Notes: generated by a model not told the origin, from the sequence alone. Shown: positions 19,470 through 30,887, numbered from the stretch's first letter. The stretch is 64,000 nt of DNA from Leishmania mexicana MHOM/GT/2001/U1103 (GCF_000234665.1 NC_018308.1:92920-156919); one strand, 5' to 3'. A program made the numbers and translations.

Positions 19470-21400
19470 CGAGAGTAAAAGACAAACGACAAGGTCCGGC
19501 ACAACGCAACGACACCAACGCGCCACCCTCATGCGCGCACCGGCTTTCGGGACGGATGCCGCACACAACGCCGAGCGCGCGCGAACCAGCGCCTACCCCT
19601 CCCCCAAACTTTCCCCCCGCCTTGGCCTACTGCGCCAACCATGGCGAACAGCCCCCCCCCCCCCTCTCAGCGGGTGGCGAAACAATCGGCCCGACCCGCC
19701 AAGGCCACCGGACGACAGCAACCGCGGGCTTCGCGCATGCGCCAAGCCAGGGCAGGGGACCCCCTCAACACCATGTGCCTCGGAGCGCCGCCACGCCACG
19801 CCACAACCACCCCACAGGCGACGGCAAAGCCCAAGTCACCCAACACAAGCCGAAGAAGCACCACGACGCCCAGGCCTTTCGGGGCACACATGCTGAACGA
19901 TGCCCGCCGCTGTGCCCCGCCGCTTTCGAACACGCGCGGACGCCCCAACAACCAGTAGCGGAGAGCGGCCCCCAGACCCCGTCACCCGAGGCAGGGCAGC
20001 GAAGACCCCCCGCCAAGGGCGACCCAAAAAGAGAACGGAAAGCGCACAGGCAAGAAGCTGGCGACACCACCGCCGGTGACCCCACCACTCCCAGAATACG
20101 GCGGGCACCCGAAGCTGCACCCCCCACACACACACCACACCCTTTTTCCAAACAGAAAACAGATGAAAACGCCCCCAGATGGGGGGCGCCCGGCCGCCCC
20201 CCCCCGCGGCCCCGCTCCCCGGGCCGCCCACGCCCCGAGGAAAGGCGCCAAGGGCACGAGGCTAAAAAAAAAAAGAGGCCCCCCACCCCAAATCACCCGA
20301 CGCCCGGCACCCTGGCGAAAACAGCGCGCCCACCGCCCCCCGGGACGCAAATAAAACGATGAAGCCGACGGAAAGTGCCACACGCCAAAAAAACGCGCAC
20401 GACGCGCCCCCACCGCCAAGGGTTCACCGCACAAAAAGGCATGATGCAAACACGCCCCCCCCCGCCCCCAACTTTTCGTAGCGCGCACGCCACCCTGACA
20501 GGGCGCCTTGGTTTTTACCCGGCCGAAGGCCGTCAGGAAATATTTCCCGACAATGATTTCCGAAATACGGGGATCTCCCCCCCCGTCTTTCGAAGTAATG
20601 GGCAAACCCCGGCAATGCCCAGCAGAAAAAACCACGCATTCCCCACAAAGGCAAAGCAGAACAAATTGGCAAGAGAGGTGGTTTGCGCATGTGGCGGCGT
20701 CCTTTCCTGATGATTTCTTTGGCCCGCATCAAAAGCCGCATAGCCCCAGATCATCTTCCAAAACATTTTCCCCATTTACCCCGGCTTTCAAAACCCAATG
20801 CCTGCGTCTGCTGGCGCTTTTCGGCGCCCCCCAAGGCTAAAGGGGAAAGGCGCATACACACACCAAGGAGAACCCAACCGACCCAACGGCACAAAAAATA
20901 GAACCCCCCCCGCGGATAAAAAAAGCGGAGAGCCCAGAAGAGCGCCCGCAGGTTTGAAAACGCCCTCTCTTTGACACAAAAAAGGTATGAAACGGATCCC
21001 CAAATCCAGGGCAAACCCAAAAGCTTAAAAGGAGAGCCGCAAGCACAACGCTGGCGCCTGAATCCAAGCGCACCCCCCGGCGCAAATAATCAAGACGCGC
21101 CCAAAAAATAAAAAAGCGCGAGAAACAAAACATCGTCACCCACCAAAGGCCAAAAAAACACCGACCCCGGCGGCGACAAACCCCCCGTCGCCCAAACGAC
21201 GAAAAGGTTCGCTTTTCCAAACGAAAAAAGCCCCGCTGGGTTCTGGACAAACAGACACTGAGGCACCTATACCCCATCTAATGGATTCGCCGGCGCCTTT
21301 AAAAATCATCCAAACAACCCCTGTGCCCTGGCGCCCACCCCCCCGGGGCACGCCACCTTCCGGAACCCCATCGCCCCCCCGCTATTTACCCAAACGTGAC
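19470..21400. other. A+C-rich left half of the strand-switch island
   Basis: The + strand is strongly A+C-rich with many A-runs and C-runs. For example 20881-20940 has 45 of 60 bases A or C and only two T. Microsatellites common elsewhere in the window are nearly absent, apart from a short CA tract near 20131. The flanking + strand 3' UTR sequence is pyrimidine (C+T)-rich, so the A/T bias reverses on entering this segment. No gene is supported. Confidence 0.65.
20264..20274 (+). repeat. A11 homopolymer in the A+C-rich half
   Basis: Eleven consecutive A residues in otherwise GC-rich DNA. Several other A-runs of five to eight occur within 1 kb. Confidence 0.9.
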
Positions 21401-21799
21401 ATAAAACGGCGGAATTGAAAGGACGACCTTTTGGCCTTTCCTGCCCCACGCCGCCGCCTTGCGCATGCACCAGGGCGGAAACTGCGCCAGGGGGGCGGCA
21501 GGGCGTGGTTTTCCAACCAAGCCCCGGAACCCCTGCGAGGGGCCAGGCGGGGCCCCCGCCCCCCCCCCCGCAGAACGCTTCGCCACCCCTGGCAGCGGCA
21601 CGGCCCGGTCCTTGGTGGCGCTGCCCACCACGGCCACGGGGTTGGCACCCCCGCCACAGCCCTCGGCCGGGCAGGGGGGTCCGCGCGGCCAGGGCGCGCC
21701 CACCCCTGGCCCCCGAAACCCCAGCGCCCCGGCCCAGGGCGCCCCCCGGGACGGGGCACCGCGCCGTTTTCTTTGGGGCTTGGAAAGGGGCGTAGCAAA

Positions 21800-24700
21800 A
21801 AATATCTTTTTCGTTTTTTTTTCCCTTTCCACGAATGTGAAAAGGAATGGGGTTATCAAACCCAGGGGTTTTGGGGAGGTCCTGGGGGCGACGGGGCAGA
21901 AGAAACAGCGGAAAAAGATGGGTGTTTTGTGATTGACCAGTTCTGTATAAATGGTTTGTGGTTTCCGAAAGAGAAGGAAACTCGCGAAGTTTGCGACGAA
22001 GGCGGCCTGGTTTATCCACGCTGGGCCTTGGAAAGCCATTTGTTTTACAGGCCCCGCGCGACTTTTTACCGGCGTTATTACGCTTTGTGGGATTTTGGCG
22101 CCAGGGAAGAAGACCAGGACGACGACAAGGTGGTTTTGACGAACTCGGCGCGTGTTCAAGATACGTTGATTACCCCGGGGCTGATTTTGTTTTGAAGGGG
22201 GCGCCAAAACCCGGTCGTTGGGGTGGCGTTCTTTTTGGAGCCACGTGTGGTCTTCCCGAAGAATATGGGGCGGGGCTGTCGGAACGCCCGGGGGCGCCTG
22301 GCGGCCGCCGCCCGCCGCCCCTTAAGGAACGCTGGGGCGCCCGTTTGCCGCGCCCCTGGGGCTTTCGCCGTCCCGAAAAGGGTACGCAAAAGGGTTTCAG
22401 GTTTACAGCGGCATTCCGGGGATATGGAAGCGCCACCCCCCGCGCACCGTTTTTGATGGAAACGGCTGGGGGGTTCTGAGGCGCATGCCCCCCGGCCGCG
22501 GCACCTTTTTTTTCGTGGCGCGACGTGTGGCGGCCGGTTCTTTTCCGTGGCCGGCCCGCTTTTCTTGCGACAGGGCGCGTCGGCGCGAGCGGTTTTCATC
22601 ACGGCCGGGGTTTTGCGAACCGGGAACGCCCCAGGGGGGTATGGTTTTGGAAACCGGCGTGCGTTGTGGCTTCTTGGCTCCGCGGCGGCGTGTGGGGTTG
22701 TCCGTGGGAGGTAGGGGGGCCGCCCATTCCTCGGTGGTGGGGGAAAAGCCGCCTTGGAAATTAACAAGGCGCGCCCCCGGTCATGAGGCTTTGGATTTCG
22801 CATGGGATAAACCTGGGCCGTCGTGGCGCCTGGTCTCGCCGCGCCGTGGTTTTCCTTTTGTTTTGAAACAAAAGGCCTTTTATCCTCCTCTGGTTCTTGC
22901 CTCGCGGGAAAAACTTCCGCGCGCGCTTTCGGGGGTCCCCGCGGTGGGGGAAAGGGGCATTGTGGCCGAAAACCAAAGGGGGCGGCCCCGGGCCCCGCGG
23001 TCACGGGCCGTTTCCCCATCGTGGCGGCCGGCGCCCGCGGGCCCCCAAAAAGTCGCGAAGGGGGGGGCGGAAACCCCCGCGTGGCGGCCCAGTCCCCGGC
23101 GCCTTTTTTTCCTTTGCGAAGAAAGCTTCTAGGTGGAACGAAAAGTCTCCACGGGTATGCTGTGTTTTCCCGAAAAAAAAGGCACCGGAACACATTAAAC
23201 CTGGTGCCTTGGGAAGTCTTGGTCGCTGGAGGCATGCTGCGGTGTTTCGGCTCTCGTTTATGATCCGCACCGAAAGTTGTAAAAGGCTGGCCCCGAAATT
23301 AGCACCGTCTTTTGGGAACGCCCTTTTTCTTTATAAAAGCGCTGTTTTTTCCGGCGGGGCGCATGCTCTAACGCGGCCTTGGGGGAGGCGGAAATCCGGG
23401 GTTTTTGCGTCCCGGGCCGTCTTCCGCTACGCTTCTCCGGAAAGAGATGGCGCGGCGCCTAAAGCAAACCGCGCTTCCGGGGGGTTGCGGTGCGGCTTTG
23501 GTTTCATAAGTGTGGTTTTCTTTTTACGCCGCCAAGGTGTCAGGGCAGGGGTGGGGCCTTTCCAAGGGGGAAACCTTTAGCCCCGTGATCGGAAAACGCC
23601 CGGCCAACCAAATTGAGCCCATCACGGGATCTGTCTGTATTTTCGCGGACGGATAGGCGAAAATCAGGGCTCAACGGGTAAAGGGCTTTTTGAACTTCAG
23701 GAAGGGAAAACGTTTGGGAAAATATCCGGGGGTGGTGCCTTCGGGCGCACGCGCCACGCTGGGGTTTAAGGGGTGGCAAAAGAAGACGGCCCGCCGACGC
23801 GCCAAAGGCGCTTTTGGTTGGGGAAGTACGGTGAAAACGCCGCCGGGCAAACAAAGGAGGGCTGGCGGGGGAAGGGGGTGGGGCCGTCTGGCGCGCTGTG
23901 CCCGGTGGAAAGCCCACAGGGGGGGGGGGGAAGATGAAGAGGAGGGGAAAACGCGCGAAGCGAAATCCCATGCCCACACCTGGATTCAAAGAAAGATATC
24001 GCATGGGCGTGGGCGCGGGCAAAAAGGGTCCTTCAAAAATGTGATCTGGGCGTTTTCCGCCCCCCTCCTCTTGCCGTGTCGGGGCCGCGTGTGCGCAAAG
24101 CTTTATGGGCATGTGGGGCGCCTGTTTCTGCGTTTTTTTTTGGCGGGCTTTCATCCAGGGAAGGAAAATGGCAAAAGGAAAACATACGTTTGGGAAACAT
24201 GCGCGTTGTGGTTGCCGCGTTCGCGGGTAAAGGGGGGGGTGGGGACAAGGGTCTGTGTGGGTTTGCGGGGGGGCGGTGTTTGGGGATGGGGCCGCGCGCC
24301 ACGGCCGTTTCCGGAACCCTTTGCAAAGGCGCGGTGGTTTTCGCGACGCCCGCCACTTGCCGGCCCGTAAAAATCCGAGCGGCTTGCTGGCAACCCCTGG
24401 GCCCGTTTTTCCCACAGCGGCGGTGTGAAACATCAGGGGGTTACGGGGATCATGGGCCCCGGCCGCCTGTACGTGGCAACCTTTGGTCGTGGGGTGCGGG
24501 CTCTTCCTGGGATGGTTCGTCTTCCTTTGTGTTTCCATTTTGGGTTCGTTTTGTTTTTTCCGTGTTTCCGGCGTTCCCGTTTTCATTTTCCTCGGATGAT
24601 CGCCGTGAACGCTGCCCCGGGGGGGGGTCACCATGACCTTTCGATTCCCCATGGGCGAGCCCTTTGGCACGTTTCCGCGCAGAAGGGTGATGCGGGGGTG

Positions 24701-25440
24701 TCCAGCTTCGGTCGGCGACGCGGCTTCTTGTGGGCGAAGGCCTCTCTCCGACGGGTCGGGTTTTTTTTCAACCGTCGCCCAACCCCCGCCCGATTGATTG
24801 TGGCGCAGGCCTGAGGAAATCGCCGATCTAAGGGCGGTGAAAAGAGAAGCGCTGTGGGCGGTTTGGGCGGGCGGTGGGGGCGGGTCGGGTGCCTCCCCGG
24901 GGGGTGGCGGGGATGATTTTGGGGTGGGGAACAGATCGCGCGCGAGCCGGGGGTTGGGGATTGCGAGGGCGGCTTGGGGGGCTGGCGTCGGCGATGTCGT
25001 GGCGACGGCGTTTTTCCGGGTGAGCCGGGCAACGCGGCAGATGCTCAGGGATTTCTTTGCAGGGGTGGCTGCGCTACCGCGGTGCGGCTTTGGTGGGGCC
25101 CCCGATGCGGTGGATGCGTGGGTTTTCGATTTGGTCAGCATGTTTGTTTTGGCTGTGGGGCTCTTTGGGGTCCTGCGTAGCAGGGGTTGTGGGGGGGGGG
25201 CGTTTCGGTGCCGCGTTGGCGGTTGGGGCTGTTTTTGCCTTTGAAAATGCCACGGGTGGGTTTTCCCTGTTTGGCCGGTGTCTCTGGGGTTCCCGCTTTG
25301 CTGTGTGGGTGGGTGGCGGGTTTTCTCTCTGTGGCGGTCGCCGCTGTTCGGCGTGACGGCCGGTGTCGCTCTTTCCTGGGGCTGCCGCGGGTGGCCCCTC
25401 TTTGGGGGCGGGGGGCCGGTGTCGGGGCAGGCCGAAAGCG
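21800..25440. other. G+T-rich right half of the strand-switch island
   Basis: The + strand is strongly G+T-rich, the mirror of the left half. For example 24541-24600 has 44 of 60 bases G or T and only three A. G-runs and T-runs replace the C-runs and A-runs of the left half. The switch lies between about 21.4 and 21.8 kb, in mixed GC-rich sequence. A 533-codon frame on the - strand (23540-25141) has no recognisable domain and is attributed to scarcity of stops. Confidence 0.65.
23179..23210. repeat. Short inverted repeat in the strand-switch island
   Basis: AAGGCACC at 23179-23186 is matched by GGTGCCTT at 23203-23210, with a further GG/CC pair possible after one bulged base. This gives a potential hairpin with a loop of 16 bases or fewer. 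A single hairpin of this size can arise by chance. Confidence 0.5.
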
Positions 25441-26099
25441 GCGCTTTCCCAGGCGGTCGTTACCGGATGCGGGCGCGTCCCTCTCGCCGAGCCCCCGCCA
25501 CACAGGGCAATCCGGGGTCCGGGAGAAACGTGCGGTTTTGGGGGGCCGCTTTGGGCCCAGAAGGGCCACGGGCACGCGGGGGAAAAGGGCCGGCTTGGCA
25601 CCCGGGGGGCGGGGGACGCCACCGTCCAGGTAACGCCCCCCCCGCGCCCGTCGCCCATGGACGGCGAACAAACACGTCCGCACGCACAGGCGGGAGTATC
25701 GGGCTCGCGAAGGGGGTATCATTTTTCCAGTCCAGCGCGTGTGGCGGCGGCGCGCCGACACGGTCAGCTGAACGCGCGGCCCCCCTGCCCTGCGCACTCT
25801 GCCCACTCGTCTCGCAGGTGGCCGCGGGCCAACCCGCCGGGGGGGGCGCGGGCCCGAGGGAGACGCGCCCGAGCCACGCGGCCCAGCACATGGGCGGCAC
25901 ACGCGTGCGCAGCGAGCAGCGCCCCCAGGGCCTGGCCCTGTCGCTGCAAGGAGGGGCGCGGCGTTGCGGGTGGGGGGGGGGGCTGTGCTTTGGCCCCTCG
26001 CGGAGTTGTGTGTGCGTGTTGCTGCGCCGCTGTCCGGGGGTGGGCGCGGTAGGGCGTGGAGGAGGAGAAAACCGCGAGAGGAAGAGTGGGGGCCCAATG

Positions 26100-27717
26100 A
26101 CGGCACGGGGGGGGGAGGGGAGAGGCCGAAGGAGAACCACGAAAAGCCGATGCACGCGGAGCTGCGTGTAGGTGCGTTCATGCGGGGCACGCACACAGGA
26201 GGAGAGAGCAACGCGAGGGGGAAAGTCCCGTCTGCGGAGGGGCGTCTCTCTCTGTGCGGGGGTTGTGTGTGTGTGGGGGGGGGTGGGTGAAGGGGGGGGG
26301 GGGACGGACGTCGAGGAGGGGGTTGGCACCCACGAAACACGCAGACGTCGCCGGTAGCCGCGCCACCGCAATCCAGGCGACAGCAGGGACGTGCAACATG
26401 GACGTGCTTGTGCGTGTGCGCTCTCCGGCCCTTCTCTGCCCCAGAGGGCGCCACGGAAGGGAATGACACGCGAAGGCGGCATTACATCAACCAAACCCTG
26501 GTAAGGGAGGGGGGAGGGCAACAGGAACAGGACGCGGGCGCGCACGCACACAGCGACGGCGGGAAAATGAGGAGGAGGGGAGACCCCCCCCAACGAAAAC
26601 GGAAGCCAGAAAACCATTGTGACGGAGCTGATGTAACCGGAGCACACGCCTACACAAAGGACACCGCCAAGTAAGGCAGGACACATGAGGCTCCGACATC
26701 CCCTGGCCACACGCGGAGGAGGAGGAGGAGGTGGCGAGGTCCACCGGAGATGATGATGATACGAAAACACTGCAGGGTACATGCAACATGAGAGAGAGCA
26801 CGCGGGCGCGGGTCCTCCCGAATCAAGGACGCGCATCTTCAGACATTTGTCACGGTAATTCTTTACACAGTAGAACCAAGGAGAGACAGGGGGGGGGAGA
26901 GTGAGAACCATGTACACATGCAGTCATAGGGAGGCAGACAACAGGCCCATATATGTTGGTCGCACAGACACACCACCAATGACGAGTATATTGTGCGTGT
27001 GCCTGTGCGTGCGTGCGTGTGTGGGAGAGCAACCAAGTCACGTAAACCATCGCAACACGCACGCACGCACAGGCACACGTGCCAGCAGAGAAAACGAAGG
27101 CACTACCCGACGATGCAAGGAAGGGAGATAACGTATATTAAACACACGCAGGGGCTGGAGGGGGAGGGGAGTATCAATGGGTTGGAGTGGGGACCGACAT
27201 GGTCGTGATGGTGACGGAAGGGGGAGGGGGGGGCAGGGGGTGGCTCACGTAACCACACATACAAACCAAAACAAAACAAACGAGAAGAATGCACGCCTCT
27301 GTATCGGATGCGCGGAAAGCGTAAGCCCAGAAGGACGTAATGGGTGTGTGTGGGTGTGGATGGGTAAAAGGGAATGGGAAGGGAAGACGGCGATACATGC
27401 GTGCGTGTCTGCTCGTGTATGTGGACGAGTTGACGATCTGCCGTGTATGTGTATTTGGTGTGACGGTTTCCGTTTTACGAATGGCTGCGAGGAGGAGGAG
27501 GGGGTGAGGGAGGCCGGTTCCACTCGAAGGTGTAACACAACACGAGGAGGTCGGCGGCCCCCCCCTCCCCCCACTTTCCCCGGTCACTACTTTTCCCATC
27601 TTTCATAGCGCCTTAGCCATCTTGGGCACCACGCTCTCTCTCGCTCTCGCTCTTCTATCCCCTTTACGCGATCTGGTGCTCTAGTCGCCACCGGTGGAGC
27701 CCCGTCACGCCACGGCT
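26100..27717. other. Right flank of the strand-switch region, 3' UTR of the last - strand gene
   Basis: Normal-looking intergenic sequence resumes here: purine-rich on the + strand (pyrimidine-rich in the direction of - strand transcription), with GT tracts (26265-26278), G-runs and scattered CA repeats. It probably includes the 3' UTR of the gene ending at 27718. No gene is supported. Confidence 0.5.
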
Positions 27718-28500
27718 TCAAGAAGAGGACGAGCCGGCGGACGGATTCTCCGACCCAGAGAAGGACGAGCGGCGCGAGGTGAAAACCGAGCTACCGTCAG
27801 ACTTGTCGCTATCCGTGTGGCTGGTGCCACAGCTCCCGAAGGAGGCGTTGTGAGTCGTGAGCTCGCTGTCCTCGTCGCCTGCGTCGTCGAACTGCTTCCT
27901 CTTGCAACAGAGGCAGCAAACAGCAACTGCCACAGCGACGACCACCACTGCTGCCACAAGGATGAGAGTGCCCCACCAGGGGAACCGCTTGCCGGGTGGA
28001 CTATAGTCTGTACGGTTCTCGTAGTTGCAGATTACTGGGTAGTTGTCATAGCCGGTGACGCTGATGAGTCCCTTATCCGTGGTGCTGTAGGCCGCGTGTC
28101 TGTAGGTGGTGTGCGCCCCCGTCGGGTTTCCGCTTGCCCACTGGTTGCTGTTCATGAGCGTTTCGATGACGTCCCCGCCCTCGTAGACGGACCAGGTCCA
28201 CCTCCTGTCGGCGTTCAGGTACGCGCTCACGTACGCCTGGGTCACCTTCTGTTCATTCATGAGATTGACAACAAGGGCCGTCATGGCGGCTGTGTACATC
28301 GCCACCGGGGTACTGCCAGCCTGCGTCGCCGCGCAGACCTGCTGAAGCTGACCGATGGTGGTGAAGGGAATCTTCGAGTCACTAGGCGCGAGCAGCATAC
28401 CAGCAGACACAATGCCGGCAGCGAGGCACATGGAAAGTGCCAGGAACACCGCCATCGTGGACGGACGCGAGCTGGAGCACCAGAGGAGCTGCAAGGGCAT
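27718..28500 (-). CDS. Single-pass surface protein of unknown family (intact paralogue)
   Basis: A 260-residue predicted type I membrane protein. The hydrophobic segment AVFLALSMCLAAGIVSA near the N-terminus is a signal peptide; the second Met (residue 16, codon at 28455-28453) would place it at the very start and may be the true start. The extracellular part (~35-165) has few Cys and an N-glycosylation site (NRT). The motif FPWWGTLILVAAVVVVAVAV begins the membrane segment, followed by CCLCCKRKQF and a Ser/Asp-rich cytoplasmic tail. The Cys cluster next to the membrane is a candidate palmitoylation site. It is not an amastin, which has four membrane segments. A broken copy of the same family lies just upstream (29232-30000). 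It is the last gene of the - strand unit before the strand-switch region. Confidence 0.75.
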   Translation of the reverse strand: MPLQLLWCSSSRPSTMAVFLALSMCLAAGIVSAGMLLAPSDSKIPFTTIGQLQQVCAATQAGSTPVAMYTAAMTALVVNLMNEQKVTQAYVSAYLNADRRWTWSVYEGGDVIETLMNSNQWASGNPTGAHTTYRHAAYSTTDKGLISVTGYDNYPVICNYENRTDYSPPGKRFPWWGTLILVAAVVVVAVAVAVCCLCCKRKQFDDAGDEDSELTTHNASFGSCGTSHTDSDKSDGSSVFTSRRSSFSGSENPSAGSSSS

Positions 28501-29231
28501 TGTGAGCGAGGGGAGCGACGGTTACCGTCTCTCTCACGGAGTGTGGGGACAACGTCCAGGTGTTGCTGCGGCGCAGCAAGAGTGGCACAAGAGGACGCGA
28601 GGAGAGTGGGAGAGAGCAGGACGCGCACGTAAGCAGTGCGGCATCGCTCTTATTACCTACTGTTTTACTGTGTGTGTGTGTGTTGATGCCAACACCATCA
28701 TGACGAGGTAACCGGGGGATGACGGCGGCGGCGGCGCATCCACGTTCGACGACAGCACGACCGCGCAAGGCATATCGTCATCCACAGCAGCAGAGGGGAG
28801 AGTGGAGGTGGTGGTGGGGAGGAGGAAGCGGATGAGGGAGAAGGTGAGAGGAAGGGGGGGGCGCTTCAACGAGTCGACACTGGACCTTCACCCCAAGTCC
28901 CCCTCTTCCCCTCATGCAGAGTGCCGTTATGCGGTCTTCGCGTTCCGCTGACGCTGACTGTTGTTCGTGTTGGTGCTGGCTGATGCGACGCTCCGCCCCC
29001 CCCCCCCAAAGAAACACGTCAACGCCAAGACTGACGCGCACAGAGGCTCACCAGGTTGAGGAGGCGGACCACATCGCCACGAGGGCGAGAGGAGGGGGGG
29101 GGGGCTGAAGCGGGCGCTGACGGGCGCGAGCTAGGTGCCCCAGCGACCAGTTCTTCGACTGCTAGAGGCCACCAAGAAAACTTCTGTCGGCTTCCCTCGA
29201 CCCGTTACGGCTCGTGCCGCTGCTGTTGTTG
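28501..29231. other. Intergenic region between the intact surface protein and its broken paralogue
   Basis: Mixed sequence with a GT tract (28667-28681), G-runs and purine-rich stretches on the + strand. No gene is supported. Confidence 0.5.
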
Positions 29232-30000
29232 TCACTGTGTGTAACTCGTGCCACGGGAGAAAAACGAAGAGCCGGCTGAGGAGGAGAGTGTGCAGGAGGT
29301 ACTACACTGGCTCTTCTCGTCGCCATCATACTGCTGCTTCTTCCGCAGGCAGCACAGGACACAACGACAATCGCCGCCACCGCCACCACCGCGAGTACCA
29401 TGATGAGAACAGCCCACCAAGGGAGGGCTTTCGTCGTTACCGCAACAACAGCGGTCGCGCGATTCGCAGGCGGTGCCGTTCAGCACCGCCGTGCCAGCCA
29501 CGTTCGTCCACCCCTTCCGCGGTTCGTCAAAGCCAATGTAGCGGAAGGTCGCCAACCGAACCATCTGCATTGAGCTGCGGGTAGCCCGTTGCCCAGCCAC
29601 CACGCTGGTTGGCAACAAGCTTGCCACTGGGACCGGTGGCGTACGCGTAGTCGCCGAACTGCCCGTCCCACCACCTCCACGTGTCCGAGGGGGAGGAGGG
29701 GTGGGGGAGGGTCGTAGTAGCCGCCCAAGTAGAGCACGCCGCCCTTGGCCACGCTCTGTAGCATCGCTGTCACGTGCGCCGCGCACCGTCATGAGCATGC
29801 GGTCCGACGTGCCGGAGGTCTTCTGGTTGCACGCATCGTACAAGCCCTGCAATGGACCTCCAGGGTTTGCTACCGCGTAGGCGGCAGGCAGCTGAGCGCC
29901 GGTTGGGGTGGCGACATAGAGGAAGGCAAGCGTTGACGTGGTGGTGGTGCGCAGGAGTACCAGGGTGGCGAGAAAAAGGTGTGTGCTGGTGACGGCGTAG
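29232..30000 (-). pseudogene. Frameshifted paralogue of the adjacent single-pass surface protein
   Basis: Pieces homologous to the intact protein at 27718-28500 occur in order on the - strand but in changing frames. They are a leader-like piece ending LPAAYAVANPGGPLQGLYDA near 29.85 kb; TAMLQSVAKGGVLYLGGYYD near 29.75 kb in a second frame; WRWWDGQFGDYAYATGPSGK near 29.67 kb in a third; FRYIGFDEPRKGWTNVAG near 29.53 kb; the membrane segment ALPWWAVLIMVLAVVAVAAI near 29.40 kb in another frame, matching FPWWGTLILVAAVVVVAVAV; and the tail LCCLRKKQQYDGDEKSQ near 29.33 kb, matching CCLCCKRKQFDDAGDEDSE. At least four frame changes are needed and no well-placed ATG precedes the leader. All other genes here read cleanly, which favours a real pseudogene over poor sequence. 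Confidence 0.75.
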
Positions 30001-30887
30001 ATCCGGGAAAGGGCGGCGCCTGACGGTGCGCGCGCAGGCAGGACACGCTCCGGAGTGTTGAGAAGACCACGTCGACAGCAGAAACATATGGGCAGTGAAG
30101 GTGTGGGGAGGGAGGGAGCGCGGATGAGAGGCGAAACACTCACCGCAACGTGTACGTACACATGTGGATCGACAACCCCTCCCACCCCCACCTGCACACA
30201 CGCCTACTGTCGAGGAAAAGGGGTGGTGCAGGTGGGGAGGAACAAGCTTTTTTCACCGATCCGCGCGTGTGCGTGTGTGCACAAGGTATGCCAGTCCGTC
30301 CATCTCTGTGAGTCACTCGCTCACATTTTCGTACCATGTCTCGCTGCGTCTCCACGAGCGGCACGTCTCCAGAGAGGGGTGGGGGTGGGAGAGGGAGGGA
30401 GAAACAGGGAGGGATAGACGACAGGGGGGAGGGGCTGCAACCTAGACGGCTCAAGCGGTGTTGCGTACGCGTAGGTGTATGCCGCTCTCTCCGTGTAAGG
30501 GCGACCATGTCCCTTGTTCTCGAGACTGCCGGTGTGTGTTTCGCCTTCTTCAGACAGTGCCAGGTGCCTCCCCTGTTCGTTAGCGTGTTGCGCGGCGCCA
30601 TCGAAGGACGCACGATACAATGCTGAGAGAGAGAGGGACCGGGATCGAGGGAGAGCAGCGCGCGATGTGTGTGTGTGTGTCTAGTCGTGGGTGAACGACA
30701 CATGTACATACCTATGTCCGACGAGGCACGCGCGTCACCAGCCGCGCCGCTTCCTCTGCAGCTCTGTTGTGCACTTCTTCGGTGGCGCTCTTCCGCAGAC
30801 CACCCTCCTCCTCCACCCCATCACCCACCTTGGGTCGCCGCGCCTGATCTCCCCTCTCTTCCCTTGGTCCGCCACCACCACCATGTT
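30001..30887. other. Intergenic region between the pseudogene and APC10
   Basis: Contains CA- and GT-rich microsatellite sequence (GT tract near 30667-30680) and purine-rich runs on the + strand. No gene is supported. Confidence 0.5.

Larger units (their letters stand above)
19341..27717. other. Convergent strand-switch region between two polycistronic units
   Basis: All genes to the left are on the + strand and all to the right on the - strand, so two polycistronic units converge here. In Leishmania such regions are sites of transcription termination, often marked by base J, and some coincide with replication initiation or kinetochore binding. No tRNA, rRNA or snRNA gene was recognised in this region on either strand. 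The many open frames exist because the DNA is GC-rich and poor in stop codons; none has a recognisable domain or typical codon use. The length (8.4 kb) is large for a convergent region without RNA genes. Confidence 0.75.

Noticed and set aside
19154..20362. 402-codon + strand frame overlapping the end of the PhyH gene
   Set aside because: It overlaps a clear gene in another phase, and the rest is Pro/Arg/Thr-rich translation of A+C-rich DNA with no domain.
21431..22195. 254-codon + strand frame whose last third looks protein-like
   Set aside because: The final ~80 residues are less biased than the rest, but there is no known motif, and the - strand is open over the same stretch; not enough to call a gene.
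23540..25141. 533-codon - strand frame in the strand-switch island
   Set aside because: The residues are Pro-, Arg- and Lys-rich with no recognisable motif; G+C-rich DNA short of stop codons explains its length, and similar frames occur in other phases.
19341..27717. tRNA, snRNA or 5S genes, often found in strand-switch regions
   Set aside because: No A-box/B-box pair or cloverleaf was recognised on reading both strands; tRNAscan would settle it.
27718..28500. Amastin identity for the single-pass surface protein
   Set aside because: It has only a signal peptide and one membrane segment, and lacks the amastin four-helix layout and signature.
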